NCBI GenBank assembly: GCA_030770425.1
Contig: JASJFT010000022.1
Coordinates: 289,037-353,036 of the forward strand
Reading direction: 5' to 3'
DNA length: 64,000 bases
Source of the DNA: Darksidea phi
Taxonomy: Eukaryota; Ascomycota; Dothideomycetes; Pleosporales; Lentitheciaceae
This document shows positions 21,563-32,616 of this stretch, piece after piece. The notes under the pieces were generated by a model. It saw nothing but the letters and a program-made list of their open reading frames with translations, searched no databases and was not told the origin of the DNA. Both the position numbers and the translations under genes were made by a program. The number at the start of each line of letters is the position of its first letter. Position 1 is the stretch's first letter.

Positions 21563-24514
21563 TCACCATCCGAGCTCCTCCACTTGATCAGCCCCAATCA
21601 CTCTAGACGCTGGAGGAGCCTCCAGCTCGGCTAGCTCTGCTAGACTGCCAAGATCCCGAATGATGTCTTCGTAGTCGAACCCGAGGTAATACAGCAGACG
21701 TGCGGCCCACTTGAGCGTCTCGCGCACCTCTGCGCGCTCAGCGACTGTGACTTTTTCGCATTGCCGCTGTCGTTCCTCTTCCTCTTGTTGTACCTTTCGC
21801 AGGATAGCCCAGACCGTTTGACGGTTGGGATGTACTCGCCCCTGTAGGATGAGCTTTGCCCCCGAATCTTGGATGATCTCAATGTTCTCTGGCCGACTCT
21901 CGTGTTCTTCACCTTTGTCTAAGCGGTATTTGGGCATTTGGGGGCGGCCGCCAGGTGCCCGATAGGGCTCAAAGGTCTTGGGAGGCCTGTAGCACCACTC
22001 GTCCACAACCTCCTTGCCTTTCAGACTCCCATAGCCGTCAAGCACTCCACCCAGAACTTGGTTGAAGTTGTCGGTAGAGAGCTTGATTTTCTGGAGTGCG
22101 GAGAATGCAAGAAATTGTGAACAGTAGTGCTTCCACTCTTCATCCACTGTAGACAGTATTGCGAGGACGCAATAGAGTTCGTTTCTCACACATGTCAAGA
22201 TCAAATCTTCCCACGTAAATAAGAAGTCCGTAAAAGCCCGGCAGGCCTTGATCTTCTCCGAGGACTGCGTTGCGTTGGGAGCAGACGAAAAGCGTAGCAA
22301 TTCTGCGCCAAAATTCGCAAGTATTTCGGGCTGCGGTTGGTAGCCCACCGACTCCAGCGCATACTTCTGCATCCCCTGCACAGATTGCCAGCGATGCAAC
22401 TTGATCTGGCTGCAAAGCAGGGCAGTCAAAAATTCATGAGGCATGCGCTGGGTCAGAGTTTCGCGGTTCCATGTTGCAGTCCTTTTCACAATCCTTAGTA
22501 CCAAATCATTTTCGCCAGCGAGCGTCCCAAACCGTATGATGGAAGCGGCCATTCTCCATGTAGTGTACATTGTCTTGGGAATTAAAGGGCCATCAAGATC
22601 ATCAGAGAATAGGAACCATCGCCCGAGCTCGTACATCTTGGATTCTGTAGCGAGATCCAAGAGTTTGGCAAGGAGCGGTATGGGGAGTTGGTTCTCGAAA
22701 GCTGGAAACTCAATCGGCGGAAGTCTGCTCGTGAAGGGTTCCTCGTGCTGCAGAGGTACGCCCTTCAATTTTTCGAAGAATTGCTCGAGTGATCTTTGCT
22801 TGTTGCGGTCGGTGTATTGCTGAAGCATCTTGATAGTAGCCATAGCACCAGCCATGTCTCCGTTGTGAATGTACGATCGTATCGTCCGATGGAGCAAACT
22901 GAGAGGTACTGTAGTAGGCTCAAAAAAATAAGGAGGCTCTAATTCGGCCGTAACGGACTTGGATAAAGCATTGACAGCGCTAACTTCTGCACCGAATACA
23001 GGCGCAAGGTCCAGGATGCTTAATAGCAGTTCGGGTCGCTTCTCGGGCGTTATTCCACCTGACTCTAGCAGGCGCGACATGATCGCGTCCCAGGAGGTTG
23101 AGCCTAGACTTAGCGAGTTGAGATCGAGAAAGTGTTTTAGCTTCTTGATACTGTCGACTAGGTGTTCTGGGGTGGTGCCTCGAGCACCGACACCTAGCCG
23201 CATCGTGTTTACGAGTCCGTCTACGAATGCCGTTACAACCTCGCTGCTGATTGTTCTTCGTGTCCGCGCACGGTCTTCGGCTTTTGTAGAACGGCCCTTT
23301 GTCTGCATAAGTTGACGCCAACTGATGAGACCCCACCCGCGTCCTCTATTGTTCGAAGAGATCTGCTCAAGGATCGCAGATCCATCCAGCATCCAACCAC
23401 CATGAAGACAACTCCAAAGTATAAGCTCTAGCCAAAGTTCTGGGGCCACCTCAGCGACTCGTACTTTGTAGCGCGACCCAGGAATCTCGTGACCAAGAAA
23501 ATAAGATGCGTTCAAGCGCTTAGTTGCTACCTTGACGGACGCTTCGTGGGCTCTCCAGCTTGCGTCTGATAGCGCTGTGAGAATATTAGTAGACATGAGA
23601 TGGAGGGTAGGAGGCTGTTGAAGTGCGTGGTCATGCACAGATGCTTTGTGTGTGTACACAGAGTCCGGCATGAAACCTATGTGATGGAGGTAGGCGATGA
23701 TTTCTAGTACATGCGACATGATTGTATCGTCTGCGTGATGATCGTCCTCTGCGGCAACCAGGATCATGTTGCCTAAGCTCCGCCAGAGCTGTCCAATCGC
23801 TCGCTTGACCACTCTGTACTGTGGATTGATGGATTCGGGCATAGATGTGAGGTCGTCCAGTGTGTGCTTAAGCTTTCTCGGGGGGCGAGTTCGCTGTGTC
23901 ACAAGAGGACCGTTCGTCAGGTCGTCCAACGTTCGTGACTGTGTCTCGGGCCAGATCACATTCGCAAATGGCTCCAGCCGTGCTGAAGGCCCTATCGACT
24001 GCTTTCCATTTTCCACGAGTTTCTTCGCCATCCATAGTACAATGTCCCATCGCTGTTCTACCAATCCGTAGTAACTGAGCATGTCATGATTAGCGTCCTG
24101 TGCACCATTGAGCACTCCAGCGAGGTCTAGCGGTGTCACCGCGGAGGAAGCGTCGGGATCGATCGCTGGTCTTCGTCGGAGTGGAGGCGGGAGGAAGGAG
24201 TCGATGGCGGCGAGCCATTGCTGGATGTCGGCCCGGTCTTCTGGAGGGGGAAAGGGTATGCGTGATCGGGTGGATTCTTTAACGTGGTGCAGACGAGGTC
24301 TCGGGGAGACAGGTTTGTGCGAGGGTTCAATCGTCGCTTGGGCGGACGCTTGCCCTTCTTTGTGGCGGGATGCGGTAGAGAATGGGCGACGGGGGCGCTG
24401 AGCAATGGCAGGAACGAGAAATTCGGGGACAGAGCAGGAAGCGGCGGCTCTAGAATTAGACAGACGGAATGTCTGTGCCAGCGCGCTGCGAATGCATGTG
24501 TGGGCAGCGCTCAT
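21563..24514 (-). CDS. Large mitochondrial-targeted helical protein, single exon, 983 aa
   Basis: The N-terminus (residues 1-50) is rich in Arg, Ser and Ala, lacks acidic residues and ends near RRPFSTASR, a typical matrix-targeting presequence. The remaining 930 residues are mostly helical with no transmembrane segment, and show scattered helix-turn-helix pairs of the kind found in PPR-like or other alpha-solenoid organelle factors (for example MAGAMATIKMLQQYTDRNKQ and FTDFLFTWEDLILTCVRNE). It is therefore likely a mitochondrial gene-expression factor (RNA stability, splicing or translation), but this is inference. It has no intron and the frame is intact. An alternative is a mitoribosome-associated protein. 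Confidence 0.65.
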   Translation of the reverse strand: MSAAHTCIRSALAQTFRLSNSRAAASCSVPEFLVPAIAQRPRRPFSTASRHKEGQASAQATIEPSHKPVSPRPRLHHVKESTRSRIPFPPPEDRADIQQWLAAIDSFLPPPLRRRPAIDPDASSAVTPLDLAGVLNGAQDANHDMLSYYGLVEQRWDIVLWMAKKLVENGKQSIGPSARLEPFANVIWPETQSRTLDDLTNGPLVTQRTRPPRKLKHTLDDLTSMPESINPQYRVVKRAIGQLWRSLGNMILVAAEDDHHADDTIMSHVLEIIAYLHHIGFMPDSVYTHKASVHDHALQQPPTLHLMSTNILTALSDASWRAHEASVKVATKRLNASYFLGHEIPGSRYKVRVAEVAPELWLELILWSCLHGGWMLDGSAILEQISSNNRGRGWGLISWRQLMQTKGRSTKAEDRARTRRTISSEVVTAFVDGLVNTMRLGVGARGTTPEHLVDSIKKLKHFLDLNSLSLGSTSWDAIMSRLLESGGITPEKRPELLLSILDLAPVFGAEVSAVNALSKSVTAELEPPYFFEPTTVPLSLLHRTIRSYIHNGDMAGAMATIKMLQQYTDRNKQRSLEQFFEKLKGVPLQHEEPFTSRLPPIEFPAFENQLPIPLLAKLLDLATESKMYELGRWFLFSDDLDGPLIPKTMYTTWRMAASIIRFGTLAGENDLVLRIVKRTATWNRETLTQRMPHEFLTALLCSQIKLHRWQSVQGMQKYALESVGYQPQPEILANFGAELLRFSSAPNATQSSEKIKACRAFTDFLFTWEDLILTCVRNELYCVLAILSTVDEEWKHYCSQFLAFSALQKIKLSTDNFNQVLGGVLDGYGSLKGKEVVDEWCYRPPKTFEPYRAPGGRPQMPKYRLDKGEEHESRPENIEIIQDSGAKLILQGRVHPNRQTVWAILRKVQQEEEERQRQCEKVTVAERAEVRETLKWAARLLYYLGFDYEDIIRDLGSLAELAELEAPPASRVIGADQVEELGW

Positions 24515-24860
24515 TGATGGTCGATAGGGAGGAATTGACGTGGGAAGCTGCTACATTTCGGGCGTCGGAACTTTTTCGCATAGGCATGACGTTCACCGCG
24601 TTCCACCGACGCGACAGAGCGGGTCCGAGCGCAAGCTACCCTGATTGCGGCTTCCACCACCTCACGCCTCCTCAGCAAACAACACCACGTTGCTGCGCGT
24701 GTGTGGTCTTGTTCCAACATACAATCGATCTTCAAACACCCGTCTCTATTTGCCTTTCTCGTCTGATCCAGATTAACGCGTCCATATATTCTGCAGGCGC
24801 GCTGTCCGATCGCAACAGCCATCCCCAAACAGCTGACACCTTCCATTCACTTGCGCAACT
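24515..24860. promoter_or_regulatory. Divergent promoter region
   Basis: 346 bp between the mitochondrial protein gene (-) and the PARP-finger gene (+). The right half is rich in CA and CT and probably contains the leader of the + strand gene. Confidence 0.4.
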
Positions 24861-25994
24861 ATGCCTTACCGCGTTGGTAAGTATCTCTTGTTTTGTTTGT
24901 CGTCTTTCAGATGCACAAGGTCGCAATCAACATCCACAGCAAGCAGAGCCAGCATTGCTCATGAACATGGCTCTCGCGTTCATGTCTACCCCTCATTGCT
25001 GTTTGTTGTATTCCTATCAGACGCTCACATAACCTACAGAGTTGGCCAAGCAAGGCCGTGCAGGATGCAAAAACAAGGAGTGTATGGACGCCGGGGTTAA
25101 GATCAACAAGGGAGAGTTCCGCATGGGCACTCTGATCACTATCCATGAGCATACTAGCTGGACCTGGAAGCACTGGTATGCCCTCCGCGATGCATTTCCA
25201 GGCGCAGCGGTTCTAATCCACACAGGGGATGTGTCACACCACTTCAGATCAACAACCTCATCGAGGAGAGTGGCGGCGACACAGAAATGGTCGATGGCTA
25301 CGACGAGCTTCCTCCGGAGTATCAGGAGAAAGTCCAGTTCGCCCTTGCCCACGGCCATGTGCCTGATGAGGACTGGAAGGGCGATGTCGAGTGCAACCGC
25401 CCAGGACAGAAGGGCTTTCGCGTGAAGACCAAGACGCCCAAGAAGAAGCAAGGCAGGGAGGCTGACGAAGTGCGTAGTCTGGGAGTCTTGCTGCATGTAT
25501 CATACTAATCTTGCTGTAGGACGTTGAAGAGGAGGAACCCAAGCCAAAGAAGAAACGCGGCCGTCCTGCGAAGGAGAACAACGATGAAGAAGCTCCTGCT
25601 CCTAAGAAAGGCCGCGGCAAGAAAGGGGCGGCCAAGAAAGACGAAGAGGTTGTCGAAAGCGAGGTTAAGGCTCCGAAACCGGGAAAGGCGGCCAGAGGCA
25701 AGAAGCCGGTATACAAGGAGGAATCCGAAAGCGAGGTCGATGTCCCAAAGCCGAAGGGGAAAAAAGCAGCGAAGGGCAAGAAGGCTGCCGTCAAAGACGA
25801 CCCCAGCGAGGAGGAGGATGCCGAAGAGGCTGAGGCTCCGAAACCGAAACGAGGCAGGAAGAAGGCGGCCGCTGCTGATAGCGAGGAGAAGCCGGCCCCA
25901 CAAAAGAGGTACTGCTCAAATCAACGGATTTTACCAGCACAGGCTAACTGTATATAGGGGTAGAAAGAAGAAGGCAGCGGCCGAGACTGAGTAG
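24861..25994 (+). CDS. PARP-type zinc finger and AT-hook-like protein, 5 exons, 273 aa
   Basis: Exons 24861-24876, 25040-25175, 25226-25469, 25520-25908 and 25958-25994 join in frame (274 codons). The first exon has only 16 nt, so the gene is easily missed. Residues about 6-95 form one PARP-type zinc finger: Cys15/Cys20, KINKGEFRMGT, then His50 and Cys53 in W-K-H-W-G-C, followed by NLIEESGGD and DGYDELP, all typical of zf-PARP. The finger binds DNA ends or breaks in known proteins. The rest is Lys/Ala/Pro-rich with repeated basic patches KKRGRPAK, KKGRGKK and KRGRKK (AT-hook-like) alternating with acidic SESEV/EEEDAEEAE blocks. No PARP catalytic, BRCT or WGR domain is present. It is probably a chromatin-associated DNA-binding protein. 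Confidence 0.85.
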
Positions 25995-27103
25995 ATGATG
26001 GATTTCATCGTTGAGTCCGTTATTTCGTCGCCCATCTCTCACGTCTCAAGGCTTCCCGCACATTGTCTTCCACGGTGGGCCTGAAGGCGCGTGTACCGCA
26101 GATGAGCACCGGTGTCGCATGTTGATTCTCGATGGCCAGGAGTCCATTAGGCGCTCAGCGATATTGCTAGTAACGTAGATACCCATGAGCGTACTTGCAA
26201 TGGTAGTCATCCCAATCAATCTAGTTCTACTACTTCTCTCGCACTCCATGTTCCTGAAAGACCCGAACAACAAGCAGGCTCGCCTCTTGCTAAAGCTGCT
26301 GTGGGTGCATCGTTCGGTCGACGCTTGCCAAATCGAGCTAGTGATCGGCCTGACACGACTTCACGACGTCACGGCATTTCGCGTTTAGTCTGACCTCTGT
26401 CACATCGACATCATCGGATTCGTCCCAGACGCGATCCATGCGCAGATGTTGACGATGCCTTTGAGGTCGAGGAACCGGTCTATACCTAACGCTAAGCTAG
26501 AATGAGCATTTCATTGACGCAACTTTTGATTAATCAATTCTCGTTTCGAGAATTCTGGGGGCTGGAGACCGAGGGGCACGAGCTTGGGTACTATAGTGAT
26601 GCGCTTGTTTTTAGCATATGTGTATGGAGGTGTCCTATGTTCTCGGGAGGGTGGGGGAGCCGGTTGTACGCATTCTTGACAAGACATATTGTGAGCAATT
26701 ATCTGAAGTGCCTAGTGGGACACCAGCCCCTTGTTATGCGGATGCGACTTTTTCCATGTCCCCATCGGCTAGCTCCCGTTGATGGTATCAATATAGATCT
26801 TAATCGAAGCTTGCGTTGAACTGCCTTGAGCACCGCTTCCCCGCGGCACTGGGGCGCCATGTTGGTGCAGTCTACTCGCATGCTGTCACGATTATAATTA
26901 TGATAGCCACCCGTTACGCAATTGGTCAGAGGCCTGCACGGCTTTCGACACTATGACGTCGACTAATAGCCCCTCAAAATAGCATATAAGAATTGCGACC
27001 CACCAAACTATCCTTCATTAGCAATCCGACACTTCAATTCTCTACACAGAGCCTTCGAAGCCTACAACACAACTCCTCACCGACTCCAACACTAGTACAC
27101 AAA
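25995..27103. other. Intergenic region, no supported gene
   Basis: About 1.1 kb between two + strand genes. Short ORFs at 26046-26273 (-) and 26185-26388 (+) have no recognisable domain. The last 110 bases are CA-rich leader for the next gene. Confidence 0.4.
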
Positions 27104-27486
27104 ATGTCCGCCGACGACAAGTACGAACAGCAGAACGACTTCGTCAAGGGCGCCCCTACCGGTGACGCAGTGGACAACGACTATGCCGGCCGCACCGACC
27201 AGGGTCAGATCCCCGTCCAGAAAGACGAGGCCCCTGTAGAGGATCCTTATGATCCTGCTACCGCGGACTCGGATGAACAACTCGGTAGGTCTTTGTTGTA
27301 CAATCTCTATCCGATCCGCTTGCTAACCTGATCGCAGCTCGCGACGAGAAGGATGCCATCGATCGAAGCAACATCGTGGACAGCCGCACACGCGGAGCAG
27401 CGAAGAACGCTGGCACTTACACCGAGCCTGGTGATGAGGAGGGTCTGCCCGGAGGAGAGGATGGAACGTCTTCCGTCCGCCAGTAG
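27104..27486 (+). CDS. CHZ1-like histone H2A.Z chaperone, 2 exons, 109 aa
   Basis: Chz1 proteins carry H2A.Z-H2B dimers and hand them to the SWR1 remodeller in the nucleus. Exons 27104-27284 and 27338-27486 flank a 53-nt intron (GTAGGT donor, TGCTAACC branch, CGCAG acceptor). The protein is small and acidic. The second exon contains the CHZ-motif-like stretch DAIDRSNIVDSRTRG, close to the known I-D-x-S-N-I-x-x-x-R-T-R-G pattern. The upstream acidic part is shorter than in yeast Chz1 (153 aa). I chose ATG 27104 (ACAAAATG context, after a CA-rich leader) over an upstream in-frame ATG at 26993. Composition and motif agree, but the protein is short, so the call is moderate. Confidence 0.7.
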
Positions 27487-28167
27487 ACGAGGATGGCATC
27501 GAGTACAGAACAGTCGACAGGGTACAAGATGATTGGTCAATAATATGACAGTAGTCATTCGATTTTCGTTACTAGGTGATCATAGTTTATGCCTATCTTC
27601 CAATGTCAAGCTGTTTTCACCATGTCACTCTTCCAATCTCACGCTGTTTTGACCATGTTCCTCTTCATCGCTATATGATACCTTCACTTCCCTTACATCT
27701 CCACCCTCAATGGCTAGCGCAGAAAGCTCGATTCACTTAGCATTGGCTCTTACTGCTCAGCCTACTGCTTCGTCAATTGTGTTTCACAGCAGGTGTTCAC
27801 TCCGCAACGCCTCGCCATGAGCTTCCCTATTTTGGGCTCGGTCCCACCACAAGCCAAAAGCCGAGTGACGGCAACAAAGAAGAGGAGAAGGAGGAGGTAC
27901 AAGGCATTTAGGCCTTCACTTTCGCCCATTGCTGAGAGTCCGCTCGGTCTCGGCGAACCTACCCTTGAGAGGCCTCACCGTGAGTCCACTTTCGAAGCCC
28001 AACCCCAACTTCGTCCGCGTGAAATCCGGAGACGAAGACAACATGCCGAACAAAGGCATCAAAGCAAAGAACAGTAAGTAGGAAGTAGGAAGCGGCCAAA
28101 GGAGCAAATAGCGCTAGTTCTTAGATCGCTTCTTACACCCCTCTCGCCTTCAACGTAACTTGGGCTA
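27487..28167. other. Intergenic region with a weak short ORF
   Basis: An 86-codon basic ORF from ATG 27817 to 28077 (+) contains KKRRRRRYK and Pro-rich segments. It has no recognised domain and may be noise or an upstream exon of the next gene. Confidence 0.35.
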
Positions 28168-30244
28168 ATGGCGCCGTCACCTCAAGTGCAAGTACACATT
28201 TCCGGCGTCCAAGGAAAGCACCCCATCCAGACTGGGGTTGCTTACTGGTATCGCGGGCACTACCTCTTCGGCCCTCAACACAACCCCGTTGAGCCGGTAC
28301 CCTTCGCAACGAAAGAAGTTCACGTCATGGACACCGTCACCGACACCGCGCCATCATACAATCGAAAGGATCCACGTCTCCAAAACGAGAGGCGGATCGG
28401 CGCCTTACGCAAGGGCATGATTCACGAATGGGACAATATGACGAGAGAGGGTGTTATCGAGCCACCAGCTGAATTTTCTGCAGACCAGAGCACGGTAGTT
28501 GAGAGTTTGACGCCGAAGTATCAAGGTGAGTACGGCAAGGGCGCGTAGCTATGGCGACGGGCTTCAGCAGAGTGGGAGGCTGTGGCTAGTAGCGTTTGCC
28601 TTGTTCAATATTTACATGCAAACACTGACACTTTGCCAGACACCCAAAGCGCGCAGGTCCCCATGACGAGGACACAAGGTCCACCGTCCGCTCCCACATA
28701 CACCCAGCCAGCACTCGACTGCTTCTACAACAAGCGCGCCATGTACCTTGCTGCCTCTGCGCCTACCTCCAACCACGGCACGCCCATGCACTCAAATACC
28801 CCATATGGCCCACGCTCTCTCTCACCACTGCACGGTTACGGCTCGGGTGGGGGCTTAGGTTCAGGTGTGCGCCAAATCGCTTCAATGACGCGCGTGGATC
28901 GGCTGGTGGTCGACCACGGGATCAAACACTCAGCCTCTACATGGCAGGAATGTGGTCAAGGCAAGACGTCACTTTTGCAGAGCCCCTTAAAGATTGTGAA
29001 TACTAACAGGAAGTCAAGAGCTGCTCAATGAGAGCGTTGTTTTGGCTTTCACGAGCGGCCGGTCTCCCCGACCGGCCGCTCTTTCACGCATTCCCAGTAT
29101 GTACTCGCTGGCCAACGACAATCTCTCAATGGGCGAGCTGCCAGTTGGTCGGCCTAACCCTCGCGCCCCAACTGCTGCCACAGGCAGGAGTAATGGTTTC
29201 GGCAACGCCCCGCGCCCATTATCTCTCCATCCAGGCAAGCCTCCAGTCAACATTGAGACAACGGACAACTGGGACGGCTTTGGAAATGTTTCTCGCCCCG
29301 TGTCTCGTGTCGCGAGCGTCGGTTCTAAACTGTATGAGGGCTTCGGAAACAGTTCTTACCTTATGCCACGCGTCTCGAGTGTCCCTGCCAATATGCACGA
29401 TGGCCTTGGATACACTTCTCAGCCCATGGCACGGGTCTCGAGTGTCCCTACCAACATGCGTGATGATCTCGAGGACGCGTATCGTCTGGATCGGTACATG
29501 CACATCGACCCGTCGAACAACTGGGATGGTTTCGGAAGCGCTTCGCGCCCTATGTCACGCATTCCGTCTGTTGCAACCGGCATGGACGACAACTTTGGGG
29601 GCACGCCTCATCTAGCTCCACTCATGCAGGACAACTCTGGAAACATGTGGGAAAACTCTAGCCCAGCCTCTCGGCCGCCTTCTCGCATCCCTAGCGCACC
29701 CTCGAACCTGAACGACGGCTATGACGGCTTCGACGACGTCTCTCGGCCACTTGTCCGCGTTCCGAGCTTAATGTCTCTGATCGGAGAGAACTACAACGGC
29801 CACCAGAATATTTTTTTCTTAAACGACACCACCACAATCGAGCCTCTTCGCAAACTCACCCCTTCCTGTGACCCTATCGGCACAGGTCGTCCGCGCAAGG
29901 ACAGCATGGCGAAAGCTTCACGGGCTCTCAACGAGACTTTCTACAACAACAACCGCCCAGCTCATACTCTGAACCCGGATATCGGAGGCAGCGACTGTGC
30001 CATCACGACTTCCTCCACGATCTCCGACCTCGACGGTTTCAACTTTAATGATAAGGGTAGTGTGCTGAAGTGTTGCATTCACGACAACGATTGTGATGGC
30101 GTAACGGTGATGGAGGTCCACCAGACCGAGCATGCGAGGCGCACGAAGGGTGTGATGGGTAATCCGCCAATGATTGAGGTTGGGGGAAGATTGATGGTGG
30201 ACTGGTTGAAAGTGCTGCAGGAGGAGCAGGCTAGGGTTTGGTAG
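28168..30244 (+). CDS. Protein with degenerate approx. 28-residue repeats, multi-exon, function unknown
   Basis: Exon 1 is 28168-28525. A GTGAGT donor and TTTGCCAG acceptor lead to exon 2 at 28640, in frame (KYQ|DTQSAQVPM). Exon 2 is open to about 29030 and the last large exon is open in another frame from before 29010 to 30244. A third intron between about 28880 and 29020 (TACTAAC at 29001-29007) is needed, but I could not fix its donor. The C-terminal part has at least six imperfect repeats with a core like DGFGnxSRPmSRvpSv, separated by variable D/N-rich spacers. The N-terminal 110 residues (for example TGVAYWYRGHYLFGP) look like a folded region of unknown family. No signal peptide is present. 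Confidence 0.55.
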
Positions 30245-30535
30245 GCGGGTTGCTGTCCTGATCTGCCGGCTGACGGTCATCTTGTCTTTTTTTTTTGGTG
30301 GGATGTCATCGGGGACGATGGTTATAGGCCTGTATCAATTTTTGGATGGACGTCGTGGTGTGTGTGTGGAAAACGATGGATATTGGGGTGATGGATAAGG
30401 GACTGAAGGTAACCGGGATGTGGTTCACAGAGTGCCTATTGGATGATGCTGTATAGGCGTCGCGACGCGTAGTGTTCGCACAGGTACGGGGAATATACAG
30501 GGATCTGGAAGCCCTCTAGATGAGCTATGTATATA

Positions 30536-31416
30536 TCAAGCAAAGCCGATGAGTTTTCGACCGCATAAGAAATCTCCTACATTCCTCTGCACAGTGTCGA
30601 ATCTCACAGCACCACATGTCTCACTCTCCAAATGATTGAATAGTCCAGCCAACGCCGCGAATTCCCTACCGCATGCATTCTTTGGACAATGGTACACTTT
30701 CTCTCTATGCTTTGCGCTGTTCACGTGGTTGTTAAGGGCTTGCAGACTACCGAACCCTTTGTGACACAGGTAGCACTCGTAGCAATTTCGCATGTGGTTG
30801 AACGTCGCCTCCGTTGCAGTAATTTTGGTCGGTGTAGACGATGGATATGTCAACAGTCTCTTCGTAATCTTGTGATGTGGATCGCGGCGACGGATCTCGG
30901 TGAGGATGGTGCCATGGTTGGCAGATCGAGCGTTCGGGCAGGATCCTGTTTCTAGGTGATGGGCTACGCCGGTCGCACTCGTGAATGCTCGCCTGCAGAA
31001 AGGACAGTTGATACTGGAGCCGCGGTGCTTATTCGAGTGGAGATGCTGTTCTCACTTTTAGCTTAGTTCTTCCAATGTCCCGCTCGACTCAAGACTTGGA
31101 GCCTTACCGTCCTTAGGTGGTTCTCGCTCTCGAACCCCTTCTCGCAGCTGTTGCACCAATGCTCTTGCCAGTGATTGTTGGCATACATATGCTGCTTTGC
31201 CTCCCGCAGGGTATCAAACGTGTCGTTGCACGCCTCGCAGTCGAATTGTGGCGCTCGGTGTGCAGTTTCGATATGCTCCTCAGCATCGTCCTCCGTCTCG
31301 AACGCGGCATCGCACGTCGTGCAGCCCCAGTGCCCGAGGGCGTTCATGTGTTGAGAAACGGCATGCCAATTGACGAATTCGCGACTGCAGGTCTCGCAGC
31401 CTACCATGTCGGACAT
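30536..31416 (-). CDS. C2H2 zinc-finger protein, 2 exons, 272 aa
   Basis: Exon 1 31416-31108 and exon 2 31045-30536 flank a 62-nt intron (GTAAGG donor, GAACAG acceptor). The join completes a finger exactly (SENHLRT|HLHSNKHRG). At least six C2H2-type units are visible: CETC...HMNALGH, CTTC...HIETAH, CEAC...HMYANNH, CNSC...HLHSNKH, CPFC...HHLETGSC and CYLCHKGF...HVNSAKH, then a final C-x4-C type unit (CPKNACGREF). Several use long H-x4-H or H-x3-C spacing, as in fungal proteins that bind nucleic acids or ribosomal particles rather than promoters. The chain ends soon after the last finger. The target is unknown. Confidence 0.85.
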
Positions 31417-32616
31417 CTTTAGGATGCGGGAACGGCAACCGACGGAAGTGCTTCGAGGTGTCGAGATCGGGTGAGAAAGGTAATGGTGATAATGGTGTAT
31501 GTACGTCTTCTTAACCCCACTTTCTCTACGATACGACTCTGGCTGTCGCGTGTTAGCTCATATACTCTCTGGGCTAGAAAACAATATACCTTTGCTGCCA
31601 CACAGCCCGTTGTGCTAGTAATCCACCATTCGCCGCTTTCGCTGAAATCGTCGGAGAGCGTTGAGGTTCAGCTCAGCTCAGGTCATGTGGGAGAGCTGTC
31701 GGATGTGGGGTGACACAGCGGGTGCCACAGTTCCACAGGCGCTAAATTCCGGGTCCAGCTCCTTTGTTCCTTCTATTTTTCTTGGTCAAACTTTCTTACC
31801 TGAGCATCGATTTTCATCTTGCTCGAAGAAGGAGTCATTGCTTTGCATGTTCTTAGAAAAAGGGGGTTCTTCATACCAAGGCACGGAAGGTCCATATAGA
31901 CACCTGGAGCGGAGAGGCGCGTTATCACGTAGTCACGGGATTGCGCGTCACACATGTCCTTATCAACGATAGTAGTTACAAAGCAACAGCAAGGTTAGAA
32001 AGTAGTAGCTAACACCTTTTGCAAGAGTACGGCGTTACATGCTTCGTACTAGCTTAAGATGTTGCCAGAATATAGTAGTCAATCTATACTTCAAGAATAC
32101 GTTTAGAAGCCTTTCTACAGCAAGCTGCTAGTTACATTGACCTTTACGCCGTCTATTGTACCCAACGAGCTCGATGCATGCTTCTACGAAAGCCTTTGTT
32201 GATTCCAGCGCGCAGTGACGAGTCATTGATGACATCCCCCATCGCTATTAGTGGCAGAACGCTCAGCCTCAATTTTCGCCGTCAACTGTTGCAGCTCCTC
32301 TCTTTAACCATGTCTAAACAACCAAGAGAATAAGCAGCGTACTGTTTTACTTAGAGAAGTCCAATTGTAATAGAACTCGTGCTTAGCTACTCTGGAATTC
32401 CTAGACCCTAAGCGCCACGCACTGTCGAATGTCCAACCAGTAAGGCTGATTGCCAGAACGCCTCGACTCACCGGTTGGCGGCTGGAAGAACGTGGTCCCG
32501 AATACGAGCTTCGCACATTGTCAGCCCAGCCGGTTCAATCGCTAACATCCTCACCTTATTAACCCATTGAGCAACGTCTGATGTGTTAGGCTCAAGCTCA
32601 ACATTTTTTTCAATCT
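31417..32616. other. Intergenic region, partly AT-rich
   Basis: 1.2 kb with no supported gene. From about 31970 to 32130 it becomes TA-rich, like the degenerate tract further right. It marks the left border of the accessory part of the window. Confidence 0.45.

Noticed and set aside
26046..26388. Short ORFs on both strands after the PARP-finger gene
   Set aside because: No domain, no conservation clue; the hydrophobic start on the + strand is not followed by a plausible mature protein or splice.
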